Assembly: GCF_004349065.1 (NCBI RefSeq)
Contig: NZ_SMKZ01000033.1
Location: 1-64,000 of the forward strand
DNA length: 64,000 nucleotides
Source of the DNA: Jiangella asiatica
GTDB lineage: Bacteria; Actinomycetota; Actinomycetes; Jiangellales; Jiangellaceae
Direction: 5' to 3'
Part shown: piece after piece, positions 1-7,346 of the stretch
Numbering within the stretch: position 1 is the first letter of the stretch
Layout of the letters: the number at the start of each line of letters is the position of its first letter
Position numbers and translations under genes: made by a program
Notes under the pieces: generated by a model
Databases searched by the model: none
Told to the model about the DNA's origin: nothing
The model's input: only the letters and a program-made list of their open reading frames with translations

Positions 1-126
1 GCGTCGCTTCGACATGGCGAAGCGTCCAACGCCCAGCGGTCAGCCTCGCGACGCCATGCCGATGCCCCGAGACACCCCTATTCCGATGTCGTGAGACACC
101 CCATTCCGATGTCCTGCGCCAGGACA
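1..126 (-). mobile_element. Terminal region of a probable IS21-like element
   Basis: Read leftward from position 126, the DNA begins TGTCCTGGCGCAGGACATC and then repeats a unit close to CATCGGAATGGGGTGTCTC: copies at 93-113 and 69-90, and a degraded third near 53-66. Multiple short repeats just inside an end that starts with TG are a known feature of IS21-family transposons, where they bind the transposase. The transposase genes would lie left of the window. A 7-bp-arm palindrome (TGTCCTG/CAGGACA, 110-126) marks the presumed outer end, and another hairpin (CGCTTCG/CGAAGCG, 5-24) sits further in. The family name is a judgement from the repeat layout, not from a protein. Confidence 0.35.
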
Positions 127-140
127 CCGTCACCCCGACC
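125..140 (+). repeat. 16-bp direct repeat, left copy (partner at 35778-35793)
   Basis: CACCGTCACCCCGACC is found here and again at 35778-35793, and both copies are followed within 2-4 bases by GTGAG. The right copy abuts a truncated tRNA-Pro 3' half, so the pair could be the direct repeat left by an integrated element. A 16-mer match in 64 kb of GC-rich DNA can also occur by chance. Confidence 0.4.
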
Positions 141-168
141 ACGTGAGGGCTCAGGACCTCCCGGACAG

Positions 169-207
169 CCGGACCTACGAAGTCGTAGGTCCGGTTCTCT
201 GTTTTTT
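169..207 (+). terminator. Strong Rho-independent terminator
   Basis: CCGGACCTACGA (169-180) and TCGTAGGTCCGG (183-194) are perfect 12-bp complementary arms, followed by TTCTCTGTTTTTT (195-207). This is the clearest intrinsic terminator in the window. It would stop rightward transcription entering from the element or gene left of the window. Confidence 0.85.
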
Positions 208-596
208 GGGTTGGGGGCCGGGCGGGCGTCCGGTGAGCTGGTAGTGCCGGTAGCGGGCGATGTTCAGCGTCGCTACCGGCGTGCCGCGCAAGCCGATGGG
301 CGTGTGCGGTGAGTGAGACGAAGCAGCGCACCGGAGCCCGGCGGAGGTCAGCGCGGTGGCGAGGTGAGGGAGAGGCCGGCCGTGTGCGCGACCATGCGGG
401 CGACGATGCCGGACCAGCGGCCGACTCCATGGGGGTCGGCATGCGGGAGGACGGGGGTGGAGCAGGAGATGGCCAGCAGCGTGCCGTCTTCGGCCAGCAA
501 GTGGTCGAGGACGTCGGTAGTCGAGAGATCCCGGTGCCGAGCTCCGAACCTCGACAGTCACATCCGGGTTGCCTGCAATTCAGGCAGTTCGGTGCT
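208..596. other. Gene-free stretch with decayed coding traces
   Basis: I see no gene I can support. On the minus strand from about 512 down to 352 one frame reads like degraded protein (DVLDHLLAEDGTLLAISC, then a stop), but it has no start and I do not recognise a family. A stem-loop with 10-bp arms (GCCGGTAGCG 246-255, CGCTACCGGC 271-280) lies at its left. The stretch looks like debris between the IS end and the first real gene. Confidence 0.4.
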
Positions 597-1154
597 TCAA
601 ACCTTCCCCGTCGCGGCCGGAAGCCGGATCGGCTCACGCGACCCCAGGGCGAGGCTGCCGAGGGCGACGACCAACGCGACGTTGGCGGGGATTGCCACCG
701 CGGCGATGTTGCCGATGTGGGCGATCGGCCAGCAGGCGATCGCGACGAGCAGCAGCACCGCTTGCCAGCGATGATCGAGCTGCCAGAGCGCGACCGCGAT
801 GAGGGCGAAGGAGAGAGGGAAGAAAAGTCCGAGCGGCTTGATCAGGTTGGCCGCGCCGGGCTGGTCGACGAGTTGGGTGTCCCCGAGCGACATGTGGATC
901 GACTCGAAGCCGTAGGCGACGTTGCCGGCCATTCCGATCAGGCCGGTCAGCAGCACGGCGGTGGCAAGGCTCGACTCCGGCGAGAGCCAGGAGACGACCT
1001 TGAGCACAACGAAGCCGTAGCCGATCGCACCGAGCACGTGCAGGACACCGGCGAGCCCGCTGTCCCAGCCCTGGACGGCGTACGTCGAATCGGCGGCGAG
1101 ATAGAGGAGCGGCGCGACCAGCAGCGAACCGGTCAACAGACGGGAGATGGTCAT
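597..1154 (-). CDS. Six-helix membrane protein of unknown function
   Basis: The 185-residue product is almost entirely hydrophobic, with about six predicted membrane segments (near residues 5-22, 35-55, 62-82, 108-126, 130-150 and 152-170) and few charged residues. I recognise no catalytic motif and no family. The start ATG is preceded by GAAAGGA at a proper distance. The gene is transcribed away from a LuxR-type regulator that is itself partly membrane-embedded, and a perfect 12-bp palindrome lies between the two starts, so the regulator probably controls it. A role in stress or signal sensing at the membrane is only a guess. Confidence 0.75.
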   Translation of the reverse strand: MTISRLLTGSLLVAPLLYLAADSTYAVQGWDSGLAGVLHVLGAIGYGFVVLKVVSWLSPESSLATAVLLTGLIGMAGNVAYGFESIHMSLGDTQLVDQPGAANLIKPLGLFFPLSFALIAVALWQLDHRWQAVLLLVAIACWPIAHIGNIAAVAIPANVALVVALGSLALGSREPIRLPAATGKV

Positions 1155-1248
1155 TGGATATGTCCTTTCACTGGGGTGCTCCGACGACCATCACGCTCTC
1201 CGCCGCAGCACCACCGGCGCCACGGGGACAGCCCTGGAGAGCAGAAAT

Positions 1249-1260
1249 AGGGTTAACCCT
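1249..1260. promoter_or_regulatory. Perfect palindrome between divergent genes (candidate operator)
   Basis: AGGGTTAACCCT is self-complementary over 12 bp. It lies 95 bp upstream of the membrane-protein start (1154) and 40 bp upstream of the LuxR-type start (1300). LuxR/PAS-LuxR HTH proteins are known to bind GGG-AT-CCC type palindromes, so autoregulation plus control of the divergent gene is a reasonable inference. Confidence 0.5.
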
Positions 1261-1299
1261 TTCGCTGCCGGGCCCGTGCTCTGCCACGCTGGCGCCGTG

Positions 1300-2658
1300 A
1301 TGACTCGGCTCCGAACCGTCGTGCCGCTCCTGCTGGTCAGCGTTGTCGTCTGCACAGTGTCAGTCGGGCTGGCCCACGGCATCTGGCTCTCGAACCTTCA
1401 CAACGGCCTGCTCGCCCTCGCCTTCGGCTTCGTCGGCGGCTACGTCCTCGTGCAGCGGCCCGGTCACCGGGAGGGGGTCCTGTTCGTGGCCACCGGCCTG
1501 GTGGAGGCGGTGATGTTCACCGGCCGTCAGATCGGGCATTCGCCGACCTCGGATGCGGACCGGTGGTGGGGCTGGCTCGGCGTGTGGCCACTGGCGATCG
1601 CTCTGGCGCTGACCACCCTGTCGGTGCTCTGCTTCCCCAATGGGCGACTACCGTCGCCGGGCTGGCGCTGGGTCGCGGGCGTCGTCGTGGCCATCGCGGT
1701 GGTGTGCTCGGGTCTGTCCGCCCTCTGGCCCGTCGAGTACGACGCCACCGGGATGGTCACCCCACACCCGATCAACCCCGCCGATCACGCCGGAGCTGCG
1801 CGGGTATGGGACGCTATCGCCCACCCCGCCTACGCTGGCTTCCAGGTGCTGTGGCTGGTGGCGGTGGTGGCACGCTGGAGGGCCTCCGGCGGTCAGGTTC
1901 GGCGGCAGTTGACGTGGCTGCTGGGCGCGGCGGGGCTCTCGGTGCTCGCGCTGCTGGTCGGGCTCATCGGGTGGGGCACCCACCTGCCCGGCGTACTCTC
2001 CGCGGCGCTGCTGCCGCTGGCGGCGGGGTGGGCGATCCTGCACGGTCAGCAGCTGGCGGCGTACTCCGCGCTGACGTGGCTCTCCCGCACCGACACCACC
2101 TCTCCCGACCTGCCTGGCGATTTCGCCAAGGCGCTGGCCGAGGCGTTCTCCGCGCCGGGGGCGACGGTGTGGATGGGCGATGGGACGGCTCTCCACGCCG
2201 TCGGGGTGTGGCCGGAGACCTCCGCCGTCATCCCGCAGACGACGGCGGAGAGGCTGGCGGGATCACCGAGCCGTCACGCCCGGCTCGTTGAGCAGGGCGG
2301 CGCGGTGATCGGCGCCATCAGCGTCGACCGGGTCAGCACCGACCGGCTTTCCCTGGCCGAGCACCGGCTCTTCGCCGACCTGGTTGCCCAGGCGGCCCTC
2401 GTCCTGGACCACGTCAACCTGGCCGAGATCGTGGCCCGGCAGCGTCGGGCGGGCCGTCTCGACGGGCTCACGCAGCGTGAGGTCGAGGTGCTCGAACTGA
2501 TGGCCCGCGGTCTCTCCAACCAGGCGATCTGCGAGCAGCTTCATCTCAGCGTCAAGACCGTGGAGCCGGCCGTCGGCAGCATCTACACCAAGCTGGGCCT
2601 GACCGCCGACGCCAACCGCCGCGTCCTCGCCGTACTGGCCTACCTCCGCGAGGGCTGA
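1300..2658 (+). CDS. Membrane-anchored LuxR-family transcriptional regulator
   Basis: The 452-residue protein has two parts. The first 260 residues or so hold about seven hydrophobic helices. After a soluble linker with a GAF-like stretch, the last 65 residues form a LuxR/NarL HTH (LTQREVEVLELMARGLSNQAI, then SVKTVE and YTKLGL). The DNA-recognition helix has VEPAVGSIY where most family members have VEAHV..I. The open frame extends upstream to 1147, but the ATG at 1300 starts immediately before a signal-anchor-like helix and leaves room for a promoter, so I chose it; a GTG at 1297 is possible. Such one-component membrane regulators sense envelope or small-molecule signals. The ligand is unknown. 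Confidence 0.8.
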   Translation: MTRLRTVVPLLLVSVVVCTVSVGLAHGIWLSNLHNGLLALAFGFVGGYVLVQRPGHREGVLFVATGLVEAVMFTGRQIGHSPTSDADRWWGWLGVWPLAIALALTTLSVLCFPNGRLPSPGWRWVAGVVVAIAVVCSGLSALWPVEYDATGMVTPHPINPADHAGAARVWDAIAHPAYAGFQVLWLVAVVARWRASGGQVRRQLTWLLGAAGLSVLALLVGLIGWGTHLPGVLSAALLPLAAGWAILHGQQLAAYSALTWLSRTDTTSPDLPGDFAKALAEAFSAPGATVWMGDGTALHAVGVWPETSAVIPQTTAERLAGSPSRHARLVEQGGAVIGAISVDRVSTDRLSLAEHRLFADLVAQAALVLDHVNLAEIVARQRRAGRLDGLTQREVEVLELMARGLSNQAICEQLHLSVKTVEPAVGSIYTKLGLTADANRRVLAVLAYLREG

Positions 2659-2661
2659 ACC

Positions 2662-2724
2662 AACAGAGCACTCGGCCGACGGCCGCACGAGGTGATGCTG
2701 AGTTCGGCGCCGAGTACTGCTGTT
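2662..2724. terminator. Long imperfect inverted repeat between convergent genes
   Basis: AACAGAGCACTCGGC (2662-2676) pairs with GCCGAGTACTGCTGTT (2709-2724) apart from one bulge and one mismatch. It lies just after the LuxR gene and before the end of the convergent hemerythrin gene. There is no T-tract, so it could be a bidirectional transcript-end hairpin rather than a classical terminator. The rest of 2725-2902 shows nothing recognisable. Confidence 0.4.
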
Positions 2725-2902
2725 CGTGAACGGACCAAGCCATACGTTGGGTAGCTACGGCAGGTCCAGACCGAGCCGTGCTCTGCAAAGGCAGCGGGTA
2801 CCGACTACGCCGGAATCCCGAAACCAAGACCGAGCACCAATGGCAGGGCGGCCGCGACCTTGCTCAGAACTCCGGTGTGCCGCTGAGCGGTGCGGGATTC
2901 CA

Positions 2903-3577
2903 TCATCCGTTCCCTCGGATCGGCTTCATATAGTGGCGGTATGCGCGCCGGCCGACGAGCGGCCACAGAATCCGGGCCGGTAGCGGCAGGGTGTTGAACA
3001 TCATTGCCGCCTCGTCCGGTGTCGCGACCTCGAGCATTTGTCCGAGAGCGATCCAGCGCTGGGACGGGGTGAACTTCTCGAAGCCACGCTTGCCGACCTC
3101 CTCCCACTCCGACTTCGTGAGGTGGCGGTCGATCAGCGGCACCACGTCACGCTCCTCCTCGTCCAGGTGGTTCTCGACGACCTCGAGGAACTCGTCCAGG
3201 CGGCTCGCCAGAGTGGCCGCGGCCGCGGCCGTTGGCGCCGATGACCACGCTCTGGCCGCGCCTCGCATTCGCGTGACCGCGGTGTCGATGGCGCGGTGCT
3301 GCTGCTCCATCCGAGTCGCCATCGGTGCGTCGATCCCCGCGCGCTCCTGGACCAGTGGCCACACGTGGTCGTCTTCAGTGGTGTGGTGGATGTGCAGGCC
3401 GTCCAGCATGAATGCCAGGTGATCGGCGATCGCACCCACCTGGATGGTGTCCGACGGCGACGCGTCCGTCACGAGCTGCCGCAACAGGCGGAATTCGTGC
3501 CGGAAGATGCGGTGGATCAGCGGCATCTCCCGGGCGGCTGCCCCACCGGTGCCTCTCGTGTCGTCTGTTGCGGTCAT
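2903..3577 (-). CDS. Hemerythrin-like (HHE domain) protein
   Basis: The 224-residue soluble protein has the HHE cation-binding four-helix pattern: IHRIFRHEF (about residues 21-29), HIHHTTEDDHVWP (62-74), EQQHRAID (91-98) and NHLDEEERDVVPL (136-148). These supply the His, Glu and Asp ligands for a di-iron centre. Family members bind oxygen or nitric oxide or act in redox and metal stress responses. It is the last gene of a leftward group containing a multicopper oxidase and small membrane proteins, which suggests an oxidative or metal stress setting. The C-terminal 60 residues (SQRWIALGQMLEVATPDEAAMMFNTLP) match the tail seen in many actinobacterial hemerythrin-domain proteins. Confidence 0.85.
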   Translation of the reverse strand: MTATDDTRGTGGAAAREMPLIHRIFRHEFRLLRQLVTDASPSDTIQVGAIADHLAFMLDGLHIHHTTEDDHVWPLVQERAGIDAPMATRMEQQHRAIDTAVTRMRGAARAWSSAPTAAAAATLASRLDEFLEVVENHLDEEERDVVPLIDRHLTKSEWEEVGKRGFEKFTPSQRWIALGQMLEVATPDEAAMMFNTLPLPARILWPLVGRRAYRHYMKPIRGNG

Positions 3578-3621
3578 CTGTATTTCCGTTTCGTCCGTCA
3601 GGTGTGCGTCCGGCGGTGCCG

Positions 3622-3978
3622 TCAGGTGACCTGTTCGGCTCTGTCTCGCCTGAACTCACGGAGCGTCCCAAGCTGGGCGACTGCCATCAACAGGCCGATC
3701 GTGAGGTACCAGACGCCGACTCGAGGCTGGGTGATGAGCGCGACGGAAATGAGGGCGACGACCTCGGCAGTCACCACCCACCATGCCCACAACCGCCGCT
3801 CCCGGTACGGCCCCACTAGCACGATTGTCGCCACGACGCCAAGGAGCGCGATCAGCACGAACAGTTCAGGCCGGATATCGTCGCCTGCGAAAACGAACGC
3901 TCCCACCGCATGGTTGAGCGCCCACAGGGCCGATAGTGCTGTTAGCAGCACCCAAGCGGCCTTGGTGATGCCCGTCAT
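3622..3978 (-). CDS. Small membrane protein (118 aa)
   Basis: The product MTGITKAAWVLL... has four likely membrane helices (residues 5-25, 38-57, 63-82 and 86-104) and a charged C-terminus. The ATG at 3978 overlaps the stop of the upstream gene by four bases (ATGA), a translational-coupling arrangement that fixes the start; the frame is open further upstream but that part overlaps the neighbour. I do not recognise a family. Its position between another membrane protein and a hemerythrin suggests it belongs to the same stress-related operon. Confidence 0.75.
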   Translation of the reverse strand: MTGITKAAWVLLTALSALWALNHAVGAFVFAGDDIRPELFVLIALLGVVATIVLVGPYRERRLWAWWVVTAEVVALISVALITQPRVGVWYLTIGLLMAVAQLGTLREFRRDRAEQVT

Positions 3979-4616
3979 CGGTCTTCCTTCTCGGCGCCCT
4001 GGTCTTGTATCAGCGCTAAGCCGAGTGCCGCGAAGAGCAGCATCCACACCCCGATCGCGAGCCGCGCGACCACGAACGGCGCCATCAGGGCGGGCATCAT
4101 CGGTACCAACACGTACGCCCCGGTGGCAAGCACGATCCACCGCCGCCAACCGCTCCATACCCCTGCTCGGGCGACGGCGACGCCGGCCGCGATGAGACCG
4201 ACCGCGATCAAGGTACTTGAGATGGCGTAGAGGGCGTCGAGCGGCGCGGTGCGCGAGCTGGGGTAGGCCGCGTCGGCGGCGCTGATCCCGTACAGCTCGG
4301 TCGCGGCGAGCACCAGCATCGCGAACACCGCCACCCCCCAGCCCCAACGTCCGGCCCGGCCGACGCCGAGTACGCCTGTGGACCGCAGCGCGAGCAGCCC
4401 GACGGCCAGGCCGAGGTGCTGCGCGAAGAGCACGATCTGGACGACGGCGAACCCGCCGGTCGGCAGCGGGTAGCTGTAGGTGTCCTCGGGCACTTGGCCG
4501 GGATACATGATCAGGAAGATCCCGACGGCGGAGCCAAGCATGCCGGCGGCGAGGCAGATGAGCCCGGCACGCCGCACGGCGACCGCTGGAACGGTCCGAA
4601 TCGCGTTGATGGTCAT
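3975..4616 (-). CDS. Integral membrane protein (213 aa), possible DUF family
   Basis: About six hydrophobic helices are visible, with a short extracytoplasmic loop (MYPGQVPEDTYSYPLPTGGF) after the first. That loop pattern recurs in uncharacterised actinobacterial membrane proteins. The frame continues upstream to 4928, but residues before MTINAIRTV are not protein-like and cross a decayed gene, so I place the start at 4616. A conserved inverted-repeat element lies 30-50 bp upstream, implying its own promoter. It overlaps the next gene by four bases. Function unknown. Confidence 0.75.
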   Translation of the reverse strand: MTINAIRTVPAVAVRRAGLICLAAGMLGSAVGIFLIMYPGQVPEDTYSYPLPTGGFAVVQIVLFAQHLGLAVGLLALRSTGVLGVGRAGRWGWGVAVFAMLVLAATELYGISAADAAYPSSRTAPLDALYAISSTLIAVGLIAAGVAVARAGVWSGWRRWIVLATGAYVLVPMMPALMAPFVVARLAIGVWMLLFAALGLALIQDQGAEKEDR

Positions 4617-4644
4617 ACGTCGCAGGCTAGGAACGAGCGCGCTC

Positions 4645-4669
4645 GGAGGAATCAGGTGATTCCCTATCC
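4645..4669. promoter_or_regulatory. Inverted-repeat element, copy 1
   Basis: GGAATCA-GG-TGATTCC (4648-4663) is a perfect inverted repeat followed by CTATCC. A near copy in the same orientation stands at 7291-7315; about 20 of 24 bases agree over GAGGAATC-GGTG-TTCCCTA. Both copies lie a short distance upstream of a leftward start (4616 and 7236). This points to a shared operator, most simply for the LuxR-family regulator encoded at 7347-10097. Confidence 0.6.
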
Positions 4670-5330
4670 AGTGCGAACCGCCGTCGCCGCGGAGTCGGCG
4701 TTGGCCAGTGGCTTCTCGAGCGTCGGCCGAAGATTTCGCTGCGGCACAGATGCGGCGAGTATGAATGTGGCCAACAAGGCGTCGAACAAGATCGCGGTTC
4801 ACAGTCCGTGGGGAGTAAAGAGTCCCGGACCAGCACTGCGGTGAACAGGAACGGGGAGAACGTGAGCCAGCGCCAGTGGCGACGGCCACCGGTACGCCGC
4901 AGATGCTCCGCCCAGCCGAGCAGCGCACCGATCCCCAAGCCGGGCAGGAGGATGTAGCCGAAGGCGTTGCATGAGACCCCGAAGAGGGCGACCCACGCCC
5001 TCGGCGAAGGTGAGCGGGCGCCGCCCGTCCAGCCGATCGCGGCCACCGCTACGACCCCGGTCAGAGCTACGAGCGCACCCGCCGCGCGGGCGAGAACACC
5101 AGCCACCGCGGGAGGAACGCACCCGATTCCCGCACGTACGCCGCATAGCCGAGCAGCAACCCGATGACGAGGCTGGGCAGCAGCATCAGCGTCATGGTGT
5201 ACCAACCGAACGACGGGTCCGGCGGGCCAGCTGCGCCATCTAGCCGCGGAAGCAGGCCGCCCAGGTCAGCCCGCAGAGGCCACCCACCGCCAGATAACGT
5301 GCGGCGTACTTGCCGGTTGCGCGCGCATCG
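4664..5330 (-). pseudogene. Frame-broken membrane protein gene
   Basis: Read leftward, four protein-like pieces lie in changing frames. They are RATGKYAARYLAVGGLCG (about 5322-5240); FGWYTMTLMLLPSLVIGL and LLGYAAYVRESGAFLPRW (about 5205-5085); VALTGVVAVAAIGW with LLPGLGIGALLGWAEHLRR (about 5075-4810); and AILFDALLATFILAASVP to a TAG at 4664-4666. Two internal blocks (LLLGYAAYVRESG, ALLGWAEHLRRTG) resemble each other, as in duplicated membrane proteins. At least three frame changes are needed to join them, so the gene is dead or the sequence has errors here. It fills the gap between the multicopper oxidase and the next membrane gene. Confidence 0.65.
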
Positions 5331-5336
5331 ATCCCC

Positions 5337-6776
5337 CTACTCCGGAACGTTGCCGTCACCGATCCGGTATGGCACCGCGACGCCGTGGTACATCAGGTGA
5401 GCTACGAGGCCCTCGGCGGCATGGCCGAGGTGGTGGCAGTGGAACATCCACGCACCTGGGTTGTCGGCGACGAACGCCACCTCGTACGTCTCGCCCGGGG
5501 CGACATTGAGTGAGTCGACCCACCACGGGCTGCCCGTGGCCGGTTGCCCGTCACGGGACAGCACCACCATCCGGTGACCGTGCAGGTGCATAGGGTGGAC
5601 GTCGGAGCGGCTGGTGATCGAGACCCGCACCACGTCCTTCTCGGCGACCATGAACATCGGCACGTCCGGGTAGAGGTGCCCGTTGATCGACCACCACAAC
5701 CCGGGTCGACCGCGCACGAACGCGGGCCGGCGACCGATCGCATAGTCGAACCGTCGATCAGGCCGCTCTGGGTCGAAGCCCAACGGCGCCGGCTCGCCAT
5801 AGGTCAGCGGATCCAGGCGCGCCTCCGGTCGCCGCTCGGCCGGGCTGTCCGGACCCAGAACCAGGGACGGGCCACTCAGCTCGACCCGGGCGCCGGACGC
5901 CGGCACGACCAGCTCCAGGTCCGCGCGTCCTCCGGCCGTGACCTGCACGTGGCGGTCGGTCACGGTCTCCGGCCGGTGCACGTCGCTGGCGTCGATGGCT
6001 GCGAGCCGGAACGGAGTACCGCTGACCCACGCCGATATCGGGCCGTTGCCGGTGTTGATCACCCGTACCCGCACCCGGTCGCCGGGTGTCGCGTCGACTG
6101 GAATCTCGCCGGTCGCTCCGTTCACGGTCCGGGTGCCGCCGTAGCTGTGCACGAGCGCCACCAGGTCCGTCGTTTCGGAGTCGAGTCCACCGCGGGGCTC
6201 CACCACCAGCGCGCCGATGAGGCCGCGCGGCACCTGCTCGTGGGACACCTGGTGGGAGTGGTACCAATAGGTGCCCGCCCGTGGCGGCCGGAAGCGGTAG
6301 GTGAACGTACTCCCGACCGGGACGGCGTCCTGCGTGACACCCGCGACACCGTCCATCGCGTTCGGCACCTCGACGCCGTGCCAGTGCAGCGTCGTCCCAT
6401 CCGTGACCGACTCGTTGAACAGTTCGACCTCGACCAGCTGCCCGACTTCGGCCCGGATCACCGGCCCGGGCGAGGTGCCGTTGAGGGTGAGGCCGTGCAT
6501 CTCCTGGCCGGAGTCGAGTCGGATCGTGTCGCTCCGGGCGATCAGCCGCACCCGCACATCGGGTGTGCCGTCGCCGGGTTCGGTGAGGTCGGGCACGGCG
6601 ACACGGTGGTCGGGGTGGGCGTGCGCCGCACCGCCGCCGAGGTCGGGCGTGCCCATCTCGGCAACGGAGTACGAGCGCGGCACCAGGCTGGCCTGCCACA
6701 TCCAGGCGAGCGGCGCGAGCAGCAGCGCGCAGCCGGTGAGGCCAGCGACGATCCGGCGGCGCCTAGACCCCCACAT
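5337..6776 (-). CDS. Multicopper oxidase
   Basis: The 479-residue protein starts with a hydrophobic signal-anchor (residues 9-28) and carries the copper-binding signatures of cupredoxin oxidases: HWHG (131-134), WYHSH (171-175), HPMHLHGH (394-401) and HCHHLGH (446-452). These supply ligands for the trinuclear centre and the type 1 copper. It would oxidise phenolics or metal ions such as Cu(I) or Mn(II) outside the membrane using oxygen. The start overlaps the upstream membrane gene by 14 bases, indicating one transcript. Length and motif spacing match three-domain oxidases. There is no methionine-rich loop as in CueO, so the substrate is open. Confidence 0.93.
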   Translation of the reverse strand: MWGSRRRRIVAGLTGCALLLAPLAWMWQASLVPRSYSVAEMGTPDLGGGAAHAHPDHRVAVPDLTEPGDGTPDVRVRLIARSDTIRLDSGQEMHGLTLNGTSPGPVIRAEVGQLVEVELFNESVTDGTTLHWHGVEVPNAMDGVAGVTQDAVPVGSTFTYRFRPPRAGTYWYHSHQVSHEQVPRGLIGALVVEPRGGLDSETTDLVALVHSYGGTRTVNGATGEIPVDATPGDRVRVRVINTGNGPISAWVSGTPFRLAAIDASDVHRPETVTDRHVQVTAGGRADLELVVPASGARVELSGPSLVLGPDSPAERRPEARLDPLTYGEPAPLGFDPERPDRRFDYAIGRRPAFVRGRPGLWWSINGHLYPDVPMFMVAEKDVVRVSITSRSDVHPMHLHGHRMVVLSRDGQPATGSPWWVDSLNVAPGETYEVAFVADNPGAWMFHCHHLGHAAEGLVAHLMYHGVAVPYRIGDGNVPE

Positions 6777-7236
6777 CGGCGCTCGCGGAGGGCCGCGGCT
6801 CGGTGGCCTCGCTCCGCGCCCGGTTGGCCGCCAGCAGCGCTACGGCGAAGATCAGCAGTGCGTTGGCGCCGTGCACCATGGAACTGATCGGCACTCCGCC
6901 TCTGGCTGTCATCCCGAGGATCACCTGCAGCACGATCAGGCCGAGCAGCGACGCGGCGATGACCACCCCGCGCGGTACCCGCGCGAAGAAGCTGACGATC
7001 AGCAGGATCACTCCCAGAAGCGGAATCAGCACCTGGCCGTTGATGCCGTGCACGATGATGCCGACGAGCTCGGGGAACGGCAGCGGACCGCCCTCCTCCT
7101 CCATGGTGGCCTTGTCGAGCACGCCGCCGTCCTGAATCCATCGACCGAGCCCGGAGAACATCCACGCGAGAGCGGCGGCCTGAACGACGACTTCGGCGGC
7201 GATCACGTAGGCGAGGACGCGGTAGGCGCTGCGCAT
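6763..7236 (-). CDS. DUF6220-like four-helix membrane protein
   Basis: The 157-residue product begins MRSAYRVLAYVIAAEVVVQA and has four membrane helices, with an extracytoplasmic loop (DGGVLDKATMEEEGGPLPFPE) and conserved histidines next to helices (VGIIVHGINGQ, SSMVHGANALL). The two His-Gly positions could bind a metal or haem. The layout resembles DUF6220 proteins; this assignment is from memory. It is the first gene of the multicopper oxidase operon and overlaps it by 14 bases. AGGAGGAA precedes the ATG. Confidence 0.75.
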   Translation of the reverse strand: MRSAYRVLAYVIAAEVVVQAAALAWMFSGLGRWIQDGGVLDKATMEEEGGPLPFPELVGIIVHGINGQVLIPLLGVILLIVSFFARVPRGVVIAASLLGLIVLQVILGMTARGGVPISSMVHGANALLIFAVALLAANRARSEATEPRPSASADVGV

Positions 7237-7290
7237 AAGTTCCTCCTTGCTCGCGGCGGGGCCTGTTCGACGCTATGTGCACACGGGCCT

Positions 7291-7315
7291 CGAGGAATCG
7301 GGTGTTTCCCTACCT
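7291..7315. promoter_or_regulatory. Inverted-repeat element, copy 2
   Basis: GAGGAATCGGGTGTTTCCCTAC matches the element at 4645-4669 in the same orientation. It lies 55 bp upstream of the leftward gene at 7236 and 32-56 bp upstream of the rightward LuxR-family gene at 7347. It is therefore placed to control the operon and the regulator's own gene. Confidence 0.6.
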
Positions 7316-7346
7316 CGGTAACCCGACATTCTGGGACACTGGCGTC

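Noticed and set aside
309-1250. Open plus-strand frame of 313 codons
   Set aside because: It runs opposite the hydrophobic membrane gene at 597-1154 and has the charged Arg/Glu/Asp-rich composition of an antisense frame.
4664-5330. Programmed frameshifting in the broken membrane gene
   Set aside because: Three separate shifts without slippery sequences are needed; decay or sequence errors are simpler.
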